In this document: piece after piece, positions 14,784 through 20,615 of the stretch
Numbering within the stretch: position 1 is the first letter of the stretch
How the letters are laid out: each line of letters begins with the position of its first letter
Origin: CBFGTV01 sp965652145
GTDB lineage: Bacteria > Bacillota > Clostridia > Peptostreptococcales > Natronincolaceae
Assembly (NCBI GenBank): GCA_965652145.1
Contig: CBFGTV010000060.1
Coordinates: 1-20,615 of the forward strand
Length of the DNA: 20,615 nt
Direction of reading: 5' to 3'
Notes under the pieces: generated by a model
What the model was told of the DNA's origin: nothing
What the model saw: only the letters and a program-made list of their open reading frames with translations
Databases searched by the model: none
Made by a program: the position numbers and the translations under genes

Positions 14784-16166
14784 TTAATTCCTCCTGTCTG
14801 TCAATTCCTCTTTTCTGATTACCCTTCCCAGCCTATTATGAATGATTTTATTCTGATTAACTGCTATTTTACCATTTATTATTACCTGAGAGATTCCCCT
14901 TGGAGGCTTAGTCGGCTCTATAAAGGTGGCTTCATCACCAATGGAACTTGGGTCAAAAATAACCAGATCGGCATCATAGCCCTCTTTAATCTCTCCCTTA
15001 TTTGGTAAACCCAATCGTTTAACAGGCATGCGAGTCATTTTTTCTAAAGCATCAATCAAGGTAAGATGCCTCTGTTCCCTTACGTATTTACCCAGAACCC
15101 TTGGAAAGGTTCCCGCCGCCCGGGGATGCCCCTGACCCTTTCTTAATAAACCATCACTGGCCACCATCACAAAGGGAGCCTGGAGAGCCCTTACTACCTC
15201 TTCTTCATTCATTACAAAGGCCGTAACAAGCATTTCGGGGTATTCCCTTCTCACTTTGTGAAACAATGCTTCATCACAGCTTTTTCCTCTATAAGGAGCC
15301 TCCATTAAAAGGATGCTGTCATAGGATTTATTCCAAAGCTCAAAGCAACCTTCATCAAATACTGCCGAACCGATATAGGTGCTAAAGGCATGATACGGAT
15401 AACAATCGGCAGTAATATCGAGTCCATTCCTTCTGGCCCGTTCAATTACCATTAAAGCCTCCTCCATCATACCATAGGCAGTACAGCTGCCTATATGGGA
15501 AATCTCCATCGGCAGGCCTGTTTCCTTCGAAATCGCTATTAATTCTTTGATTGAGTCAATTCCATGGCGGGCATCCTTCCTATAATGGGCAGATAATAAA
15601 ATTTTTGAGCCTCGAAAGGGTTCTAATAAATCGATTACCTCATCAAAGGTGATTCCCGGAGTGTATTCCAAGCCAAAGGAAATCCCAATGGCACCACTTT
15701 GAAGGGCAGCTTGGGCCTGTTCCTTCATAATTAATATTTCTTTTTGAGATGATTTTCTATAGATGTCGTTGCTACCCACCTGTTTTCTTAAATAATTATG
15801 CCCTATGAAGGAAAGATAATTCACTGGCGCCCCTTGGGCATCAATATATTGAAAAAATTCCTCAACTGACTGTCTATTGTTGCCGCAGTTTCCTGCTACA
15901 CAGGTGGTAACCCCCATTTTCAGCATTTTATTGGCAATGTCATAGTCATCCCCATCATTACTTTGGCCGATCACCTCTTCATGGATATGTATATCGACAA
16001 ACCCTGGAGAGATTACCTTTCCCTTTGCATTGATTTCTGTCATGGCTTCACCCACTTGGCTGCCAATATAATGAATTTTTCCATTTTTAATTCCAATATC
16101 TTTTTGTATTAGCTGATGATGTTCAAAATCCACGATTTGCCCATTGATTATCTTAATATCGTACAC
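14784..16166 (-). CDS. N-acyl-D-amino-acid deacylase (D-aminoacylase family amidohydrolase)
   Basis: Hydrolyses N-acyl-D-amino acids to the free D-amino acid and a carboxylate. I start it at GTG (16164-16166), where a GGAGG lies eight bases upstream and the protein opens with the family-like YDIKIINGQIVD; a longer frame to 16265 would translate an intercistronic hairpin. In the resulting 460 aa the metal-site residues of D-aminoacylases are in place: H60 and H62 (DIHIHE), C94 (AGNCG), H194 (SAHYR), H224 (ISHIG) and D338 (ASDG). The block HPRAAGTFPRVLGKYVRE (347-364) is a strong family signature. It lies between two M20 deacylases in the operon. Cytosolic. An aminoacylase with other D-configured substrates is possible. 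Confidence 0.9.
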   Translation of the reverse strand: MYDIKIINGQIVDFEHHQLIQKDIGIKNGKIHYIGSQVGEAMTEINAKGKVISPGFVDIHIHEEVIGQSNDGDDYDIANKMLKMGVTTCVAGNCGNNRQSVEEFFQYIDAQGAPVNYLSFIGHNYLRKQVGSNDIYRKSSQKEILIMKEQAQAALQSGAIGISFGLEYTPGITFDEVIDLLEPFRGSKILLSAHYRKDARHGIDSIKELIAISKETGLPMEISHIGSCTAYGMMEEALMVIERARRNGLDITADCYPYHAFSTYIGSAVFDEGCFELWNKSYDSILLMEAPYRGKSCDEALFHKVRREYPEMLVTAFVMNEEEVVRALQAPFVMVASDGLLRKGQGHPRAAGTFPRVLGKYVREQRHLTLIDALEKMTRMPVKRLGLPNKGEIKEGYDADLVIFDPSSIGDEATFIEPTKPPRGISQVIINGKIAVNQNKIIHNRLGRVIRKEELTDRRN

Positions 16167-16206
16167 GGCCTCATCCTCCAATATTCTATGGATTGATAGC
16201 AGAATA

Positions 16207-16234
16207 GAGCTATAAAGCATAGACTTTATAGCCC
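16207..16234 (-). other. Intercistronic hairpin upstream of the D-aminoacylase gene
   Basis: On the minus strand GGGCTATAAAG (16224-16234) pairs with CTTTATAGCTC (16207-16217) through 11 pairs (one G-U) around a six-base loop. It lies in the 137-bp gap between the ArgE-like gene and the D-aminoacylase gene. No T-run follows, so an mRNA-processing or stability element is more likely than a full terminator. Confidence 0.55.
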
Positions 16235-16303
16235 TACTGTAGCCTGCATCAATTAAAAGGATCAAACAACAAATTTTAACTGCGTTTTTATTTATCGGGC
16301 TAG

Positions 16304-17494
16304 TCAGTCAAATCCACAAAAATTCTGTATGATTTTCCCATATATTTCAACAGCATCAACGAGTTCACTAATTGCTATACGTTCATCCTTGGTATGGGAA
16401 TACCCTATTTTACCTGGTCCATAAACCACCGTTGGTATTTTTCCAAAGTTTGAGAGTAAAGCTGCATCGGTCCATCCTCTTTGCCTGGTGATGTCAGGCT
16501 CCCTGCCAATAACCGACTGAATGGCTTCCTTTACCGCCCTGGCAATGGGTTCCCCGGGTGAGGTAATCAAATATAAATGGTCTAATGTCAGCATATTATT
16601 TGGCATTCTTCTAATTTCTGCTTCAAAATCTGGGTCTTCTGCCTTAATTGAGTGAATGATATCTTCATATTCCTGTATTACTGACTGAACATTTTCACCG
16701 GGAATATAGCGACGGTCGATTTGAATACGACATTCATCGGCCACGCTACTGGGTTGGGTTCCACCCTGAATAACGCCAAAATTCATAACCGAAGGGCCCA
16801 TATACTCATTGTACCGCCCTTGAAGCCTGGGGTAAAGCTCTCCTTTAATTCGATGGATTAAGGTTGCTGCCTTCTCAATGGCATTCACCCCCAGATGGGG
16901 AACACCGCCATGGGCAGCCCTGCCCTTAATGATGATTTCTAACCATTCTAGCCCCCTATGGCCTAGGGCGTATTCATAGTCAGATGGTTCACCTACCACT
17001 GCGCCATGGGCCTTAATACCAGATTGAATAAGATATTCACTTCCCTCACTTCTTTCTTCCTCTCCGATTACTCCGGTAAAAATGACATCACCCTTTAACT
17101 TGATACCAGCTCGCTTTATGGCCACCATGGTCATAAGCATACTGGCAATTGGCCCCTTCATATCTACTGCACCCCGCCCCCAGATACAGCCATCTTTAAT
17201 TTCAGCCTTAAAGGGATCAATGGTCATGTGATAGGGCGGTACGGTATCGGTATGACCATTGAGTAGTAGGTTTTTTCCAGTGCCATCTCCCCTTAAATAG
17301 ACCATTACATTGCATCTTTCACCATCAACAGAAACCAGCGCCGCTTCAAGACCTTGCTGTATACAATACTGATAAATATAATGGGCCACATCTCTTTCTC
17401 TAAACTCCACATCCTTATGGCTGGGTCGCTGTATTAAAGCCTGGGTTAATTGAATTAGCTCTGCCTTTTGGTAATGCTCCTTTAACCAAATCAA
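16304..17494 (-). CDS. ArgE/DapE-family M20 deacylase
   Basis: Zinc or cobalt aminoacylase of the acetylornithine deacetylase / succinyl-diaminopimelate desuccinylase type. Conserved sites: H81 and D83 in NGHTDTVP, D111 in WGRGAVDMKG, catalytic E145-E146 in IGEEERSEGS, E169 in GEPSD, a dimerisation-domain histidine in RAAHGGVPHLG (192-202), and a C-terminal SHTKDE histidine. Length 396 aa is normal. The start is TTG with GGAGG about 12 bases upstream. It lies 20 bp downstream of the permease gene in the same operon. The substrate is probably an N-acyl amino acid brought in by that permease; an actual arginine or lysine biosynthetic role is unlikely given the company. Confidence 0.88.
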   Translation of the reverse strand: MIWLKEHYQKAELIQLTQALIQRPSHKDVEFRERDVAHYIYQYCIQQGLEAALVSVDGERCNVMVYLRGDGTGKNLLLNGHTDTVPPYHMTIDPFKAEIKDGCIWGRGAVDMKGPIASMLMTMVAIKRAGIKLKGDVIFTGVIGEEERSEGSEYLIQSGIKAHGAVVGEPSDYEYALGHRGLEWLEIIIKGRAAHGGVPHLGVNAIEKAATLIHRIKGELYPRLQGRYNEYMGPSVMNFGVIQGGTQPSSVADECRIQIDRRYIPGENVQSVIQEYEDIIHSIKAEDPDFEAEIRRMPNNMLTLDHLYLITSPGEPIARAVKEAIQSVIGREPDITRQRGWTDAALLSNFGKIPTVVYGPGKIGYSHTKDERIAISELVDAVEIYGKIIQNFCGFD

Positions 17495-17514
17495 TCCTAC
17501 CTTCCCCTCCTTTT

Positions 17515-18927
17515 CTAAAAGGGTCCGAAGTTTATCATATTAACAAATAACATAACAATTGCACCGGTACCTAACCAAATAGCCATCAGGGGCCATAAAA
17601 ATTTAACCCATTTCTCATAGGAAATTTTTGCAACCGACAGAACTCCCATTAGAGCTGCCGAAGTAGGTATAATTGAATTGGTAAATCCGTCTCCCAGCTG
17701 ATAAGCTACTACTGCAGTTTGCCTTGTAACACCGATTATATCCGCCAGCGGCTTCATAATGGGCATTGTGACAGCAGCCTGACCTGAGCCAGAGGGGATA
17801 AAGAAATTGATAATTACCTGTACCCCATACATTCCAATGGCGGAAATACTCCTTGGCAGGGATTGAATCGCCATGGCAAGGCCATAAACGATGGAATCAA
17901 GGATTTTGCCATCCTGCATTACAACCAAAATCCCTCGGGCTACTCCAACCACCAGCGCACCAAAAACAATGGACTTTGCCCCTACGACAAATTCCTGGGC
18001 TAATTGGTCAGGACCCAGTTTTCCAAGCAATCCCCCAATGATGCCCATGGCCAGGAAGGTAGCGGCTATTTCAGTAATATACCAATCCCAATTAAAGACA
18101 CCCACAATAATAAACCCAAATCCTACCAGGATTGTGGCTAAAACTAAATAATGCTGGGGCATTAGCCGAGGAAGGTTATTAATATCGATTATAAGATTCT
18201 TCTCTTCCTGCTCCAGCTCATATACGACACTGGCAGTAGGGTCCTTTTTAACCTTTTCGGCATATTTGATCAGATAGATCATGGTAATGGCCAGAAAGAG
18301 GCCCATCAATACTAGCCTTAATTCAATCCCTGAAAACATGGGTAATTCAGCAATCTGCTGGGCTACTCCAACGGTGAATGGATTCATAAAACCTGATATA
18401 AAACCACAGGCAGCCCCTAGGGTAATCATGGCCGTTCCTGTAATGGCATCATACCCTAGGGCCCTGGCCAGGGCAATGCCAATGGGAATAAATACAATTG
18501 TTTCCTCTGACATTCCAAAGGTGCCGCCACCAATTGCAAAGACAATTAAAAACATGGGAATTAGTATTTTTTCCTTTCCATGAAGTCCCTTAGCCAGCTT
18601 TCCGATACCCGCTTCAATGGCACCTGTAGCCGTAATCATTTGAAAAGCACCGCCGACTATAAAGATGAAAAAAATAATATTCTGGGCTTCAGCCATTCCC
18701 TTGGGAACAGCCTTAAATAGCTCAAAGAACTTAATTGGGTTTTGTTCTACCTGATGATATGACCCAGGATCAACAACAATTCTATCTGTTGCTTCATCAA
18801 GAATTCGGTCATACTCCCCTGCAGGAATAAAGTAAGTTAAAAGAGCCATCAGTAAAATTACTGAAAATAAAATAACATAGGTATGGGGTACCTTAAATTT
18901 TCTTTTTTTCGTTGCATTTTGTACCAA
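17515..18927 (-). CDS. yfcC: YfcC-family membrane permease
   Basis: Integral membrane transporter of the YfcC/ArcD-like group, thought to move amino acids or short carboxylates. The 470-residue protein has a basic cytosolic N-terminus (KKRKFK), then about ten to twelve hydrophobic segments. Family blocks are TYFIPAGEYDR near residue 31, FGMSEETIVFIPI near 157, and a pseudo-repeated FFIPSGSGQAAVTMPIM near 376, plus LGDGFTNSIIPTSAALMG near 410. The start is TTG with a near-perfect AAAGGAGGT eight bases upstream. That ribosome binding site can fold into a short CTCC/GGAG hairpin. First structural gene of the deacylase operon, after iclR. Substrate inferred, not seen. Confidence 0.85.
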   Translation of the reverse strand: MVQNATKKRKFKVPHTYVILFSVILLMALLTYFIPAGEYDRILDEATDRIVVDPGSYHQVEQNPIKFFELFKAVPKGMAEAQNIIFFIFIVGGAFQMITATGAIEAGIGKLAKGLHGKEKILIPMFLIVFAIGGGTFGMSEETIVFIPIGIALARALGYDAITGTAMITLGAACGFISGFMNPFTVGVAQQIAELPMFSGIELRLVLMGLFLAITMIYLIKYAEKVKKDPTASVVYELEQEEKNLIIDINNLPRLMPQHYLVLATILVGFGFIIVGVFNWDWYITEIAATFLAMGIIGGLLGKLGPDQLAQEFVVGAKSIVFGALVVGVARGILVVMQDGKILDSIVYGLAMAIQSLPRSISAIGMYGVQVIINFFIPSGSGQAAVTMPIMKPLADIIGVTRQTAVVAYQLGDGFTNSIIPTSAALMGVLSVAKISYEKWVKFLWPLMAIWLGTGAIVMLFVNMINFGPF

Positions 18928-18961
18928 ATTGATAACCTCCTTTAGGAGTAACTATTTTTCT

Positions 18962-18990
18962 TTGACAAAGTGTTAATAAGATTATATAAT
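18962..18990 (+). promoter_or_regulatory. Perfect consensus sigma-A promoter, rightward, between yfcC and iclR
   Basis: TTGACA (18962-18967), 17-bp spacer, TATAAT (18985-18990): every consensus base is present. It points away from yfcC and towards the 3' end of iclR, where no + strand gene exists. Transcription would start near 18997, directly at the hairpin-forming segment at 19005-19076. Confidence 0.75.
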
Positions 18991-19009
18991 GAATTTGCAT
19001 ATATGGTAA
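18981..19009 (-). promoter_or_regulatory. Candidate promoter of the permease-deacylase operon
   Basis: On the minus strand TTACCA (19004-19009) and TATAAT (18981-18986) are 17 bp apart. Transcription would start near 18974 and give a leader of about 47 nt before the yfcC TTG. The -10 lies in ATTATATAAT (18981-18990), a perfect palindrome shared with the opposing consensus promoter, so the two should interfere. Confidence 0.45.
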
Positions 19010-19076
19010 AAGGGATGATTTAGTTTGGCCATAGGTCCCATTTATGGCTTGTATCTTCCTTTTACCCTTCTTTTTC
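18997..19076 (+). ncRNA. Candidate small RNA between yfcC and iclR
   Basis: Directly downstream of a perfect consensus promoter, GGTAAAAGG (19005-19013) pairs with CCTTTTACC (19058-19066), extended by a G-U and an A-U pair. Inside it GCCATA (19028-19033) pairs with TATGGC (19043-19048) around a nine-base loop GGTCCCATT. TTCTTTTTC follows the outer stem, as in an intrinsic terminator. The predicted product is about 80 nt and has no meaningful reading frame (the longest ATG frame is six codons). It is antisense to neither neighbour's coding sequence. The loop region shares 12 nt of complementarity with iclR mRNA. I know no family with this sequence. Confidence 0.45.
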
Positions 19077-19141
19077 TAAATTCTTAACAATTTTACCTCC
19101 CTTCTCATTTTTGTTTTTATATCTGTTAATATTTTCACCTC

Positions 19142-19906
19142 CTAGGGTAATAGTTTACTTATTCTAGCTGCTGCTTCAATCAACACCCTAATACTGTATT
19201 TAAGCTTCTCTTCTGTCATTAATGCTTTAACGGCAGCCGCAGCAATACAAGCAGTTATTTTTCCATCTTTATTAAAAACCGGTGCACCAATTCCCAAGGC
19301 TCCCTTGGTATTTTCTTCATTACTAAGGGCATAGCCCTGCTTACGGATTCTTTCGTATTCTGCTAACAATTGTTCTGGGTCTGTTATTGTATTTTGATTT
19401 TTTTTCTCTAGCCTGGTTGTGTATACAATTTGTTTTAATTTTTCCAGCGGTTCATAAAATGCCATAATTGTTTTTCCATAGGTCCCACAATGAATGGGAT
19501 AAAAGCTCCCTGCCCTGTAGCCCATTTTAAAATCGGAATTCTGCTCATTTTCATATAAATTAATGATCTTGTCCTCATCTAAAATTGAGTATCCCACCGA
19601 CAGCTTTAATCTTTCAGCTACATCATCTACTATTTTATAGATTTCTTCCATATAATGATTGCGATTTAAATAGGCTGAACCTACATGATAGCACATGGGG
19701 CCCAGTTTATATTTCTTTGTTTTAGGACATTGCAGTACATACATATGCTCTTTTAATATGATCAGATCGCGATGAATGGTTGTACGATTGATATTTAACT
19801 TTTTACTAAGCTCTAATGCGGTAAAGCTGTAGGGCTCCTCGGCAAGCTTTTGCAAAATTAACAGGGCCTTTTCCAGTGAATTAAGTCGATTATTCATTAA
19901 TTCCAT
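19142..19906 (-). CDS. IclR-family transcriptional regulator
   Basis: DNA-binding regulator, probably of the adjacent permease-deacylase operon and of itself. Residues 8 to about 65 form the winged helix-turn-helix (FTALELSKKLNINRTTIHRD at 28-47). The rest is the IclR effector domain, with the GTYGKT turn at 141-146 and GIGAPVFNKDGKITACIAAA near 205. Length 254 aa is standard. ATG start with GGAGG five bases upstream. The promoter is overlaid by two tandem palindromes, which suggests autorepression. The effector is likely the imported conjugate or its product, by analogy with other catabolic IclR proteins. Confidence 0.92.
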   Translation of the reverse strand: MELMNNRLNSLEKALLILQKLAEEPYSFTALELSKKLNINRTTIHRDLIILKEHMYVLQCPKTKKYKLGPMCYHVGSAYLNRNHYMEEIYKIVDDVAERLKLSVGYSILDEDKIINLYENEQNSDFKMGYRAGSFYPIHCGTYGKTIMAFYEPLEKLKQIVYTTRLEKKNQNTITDPEQLLAEYERIRKQGYALSNEENTKGALGIGAPVFNKDGKITACIAAAAVKALMTEEKLKYSIRVLIEAAARISKLLP

Positions 19907-19922
19907 ATTAACCTCCGGAAAT

Positions 19923-19956
19923 GTTCATTATATGAACTAATGTTTAGTATATGAAC
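19923..19956 (-). promoter_or_regulatory. iclR promoter with two tandem operator palindromes
   Basis: GTTCATTATATGAAC (19923-19937) is a palindrome with six-base arms around a three-base centre. GTTTAGTATATGAAC (19942-19956) is a degenerate copy, 19 bp away centre to centre. On the minus strand the first contains TATAAT (19927-19932) and the second contains TTCATA (19950-19955), 17 bp apart, a plausible -10/-35 pair. The start codon of iclR lies about 20 bp downstream, so binding here would block iclR transcription. Confidence 0.65.
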
Positions 19957-19959
19957 TTA

Positions 19960-20129
19960 ATTATAAATTCTTTTTTCTTTTTATAATTCCTGCTTAAACT
20001 TTAAATTTATTTGAATTTTTAGAAATGTTTTTTTATGTTTTTTATTTTGATTTTATGCAAATATGTAAAATACCTTTTTTATTTATTACAATGTTTTCCT
20101 TGAAATCACGATTATTTTCTTAAACATAA
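19960..20129. other. A+T-rich spacer with no recognisable gene
   Basis: About 170 bp of T-rich sequence between the iclR operators and the terminator of the 56-aa gene. I see no reading frame with a ribosome binding site, no structured RNA and no repeat. It extends the iclR upstream region. Confidence 0.6.
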
Positions 20130-20166
20130 AAATAACAGCCAATGTATTTAACATAGGCTGTTATTT
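20130..20166. terminator. Terminator after the 56-aa gene
   Basis: AAATAACAGCC (20130-20140) and GGCTGTTATTT (20156-20166) pair perfectly around a 15-base loop. On the minus strand the stem runs into TTATTTTTATG, so it suits the 56-aa gene ending at 20189. On the + strand it would also function weakly. Confidence 0.75.
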
Positions 20167-20188
20167 AATATTCATCTGGATTTGTCAA

Positions 20189-20359
20189 CTATTTGTAAGA
20201 TTCCTTTCTCATTGTTTCTAATACCTTCATAAATAAATTTAAGGTTTCTCTTCTTTCTTCTTCTGTATCTTTATCTTCTCTTCTTTTAGATCTATATGAC
20301 TTTTTCTTTAGCTTCAATTCTTTATATTCGTTTATTGAAATTACCTTTCCCTTATTCAA
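20189..20359 (-). CDS. Small highly charged protein (56 aa) of unknown function
   Basis: Starting at TTG (20357-20359) with AAAAGGAAG about ten bases upstream, the frame encodes 56 residues: a short KVISINEYKEL opening, a Lys/Arg-rich middle (LKLKKKSYRSKRRED), a Glu-rich stretch, and a C-terminal amphipathic helix (LNLFMKVLETMRKESYK). There are no cysteines and no membrane segment. A terminator follows 23 bp past the stop, supporting a real short gene. It lies between the 5S rRNA terminator and the iclR region. I do not recognise it; a nucleic-acid-binding role is suggested only by charge. Confidence 0.5.
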   Translation of the reverse strand: MNKGKVISINEYKELKLKKKSYRSKRREDKDTEEERRETLNLFMKVLETMRKESYK

Positions 20360-20413
20360 GACTACCACTTCCTTTTCTTGATTCTAAAATCTCAAGACTT
20401 CACAATTAACTTT

Positions 20414-20518
20414 TTAGCCCCAAAGAATTTGTAATTTATCTATACTATTATTTTCTACTAATAATTTAAAAATCCTGCCTATCTCATATACTAATTCCTG
20501 GTTACCTATACTGGTCAT
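20414..20518 (-). CDS. Doubtful 34-aa reading frame next to the 5S rRNA gene
   Basis: ATG at 20516-20518 opens 34 codons with a protein-like composition (MTSIGNQELVYEIGRIFKLL at its start) and an in-frame stop at 20414. There is no ribosome binding site. The frame stays open upstream through the 5S terminator, so it could be a decayed gene or chance. It would be read leftward, ahead of the 56-aa gene. Confidence 0.2.
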   Translation of the reverse strand: MTSIGNQELVYEIGRIFKLLVENNSIDKLQILWG

Positions 20519-20531
20519 ATAATAAGAACAT

Positions 20532-20563
20532 AAAAAAGTCCCTTCAAATCGAATTGAAAGGAC
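20532..20563 (-). terminator. rRNA operon terminator after 5S rRNA
   Basis: On the minus strand GTCCTTTCAA (20554-20563) pairs with TTGAAGGGAC (20538-20547) through ten pairs including one U-G, around a six-base loop, followed by TTTTTT. It starts about 15 bp after the 5S 3' end. Confidence 0.88.
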
Positions 20564-20577
20564 AAAAAATAAAATTA

Positions 20578-20615
20578 TGCCGCAACGTCCTACTCTCCCA
20601 GGAGGCTGCCCTCCA
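20578..20615 (-). rRNA. rrf: 5S ribosomal RNA, 3' end only
   Basis: The minus strand at the right edge reads CCTCCTGGGAGAGTAGGACG followed by TTGCGGCA, the conserved 3' segment of bacterial 5S rRNA (loop E/helix IV region and the 3' half of helix I). Roughly the last 38 nt are present; the rest, and presumably the 23S and 16S genes, lie beyond the right edge. Transcription is leftward, with a good intrinsic terminator just downstream. The exact 3' end is uncertain by one or two bases. Confidence 0.88.

Noticed and set aside
14745..15008. Rightward open frame antisense to the D-aminoacylase gene
   Set aside because: It is the complement of a strongly conserved coding sequence and has no ribosome binding site or family resemblance.
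16167..16265. N-terminal extension of the D-aminoacylase to an ATG at 16265
   Set aside because: No ribosome binding site there, the extension would translate a stable hairpin, and the GTG at 16166 has a good GGAGG and matches the usual family N-terminus.
1..20615. CRISPR arrays, insertion sequences, prophage or conjugative genes, tRNA genes
   Set aside because: No regularly spaced repeats, transposase or integrase motifs, or tRNA cloverleaf sequence were seen on either strand.

Overview
The window looks like a chromosomal segment of an anaerobic, amino-acid-fermenting low-GC Firmicute of the Clostridia, broadly Alkaliphilus-like. That placement is inferred from gene content, AGGAGG-type ribosome binding sites, frequent TTG/GTG starts and A+T-rich spacers; no taxonomic marker is complete. 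The only rRNA is the 3' tail of a 5S gene at the right edge.

Left third, all leftward (minus strand): glycine dehydrogenase subunits gcvPA and gcvPB and a dihydrolipoamide dehydrogenase, closed by a terminator. Upstream of them lie a DUF4438 protein gene and an A+T-rich gene for a membrane-anchored protein of unknown function. Next comes a three-gene operon (68-aa protein, PorG-PorD fusion, PorA-PorB fusion) for a 2-oxoacid:ferredoxin oxidoreductase compressed into two polypeptides.

Centre: a divergent spacer of about 720 bp holds a near-consensus rightward promoter, a clear ydaO/yuaA-type c-di-AMP riboswitch and an intrinsic terminator. This leader precedes a two-gene rightward operon. Its first gene encodes an octopine/nopaline-dehydrogenase-like enzyme. 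The second encodes a 552-aa protein that appears to fuse a B12-binding (MutS-like) domain to a glutamate-mutase-epsilon-like (MutE-like) barrel. The genes overlap by ATGA, and the operon ends at a strong bidirectional terminator.

Right third, leftward and convergent: an IclR-family regulator, a YfcC-family permease, an ArgE/DapE-type M20 deacylase, an N-acyl-D-amino-acid deacylase and an M20D amidohydrolase. This reads as an import-and-deacylation set for N-acylated amino acids or related conjugates. The iclR promoter is covered by two tandem palindromes. The iclR-yfcC spacer carries a perfect consensus promoter pointing the other way into a structured, terminator-ended segment that may be a small RNA. 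A 56-aa gene and the 5S rRNA 3' end with its terminator complete the window.

Taken together, the genes suggest a catabolic island: import, removal of acyl groups, an opine-type dehydrogenase and B12 isomerase acting on the released compound, then ferredoxin-linked 2-oxoacid oxidation and glycine cleavage. The individual families are well supported. The linked pathway, its substrate and its control by c-di-AMP are inference, and are the most interesting part of the window.
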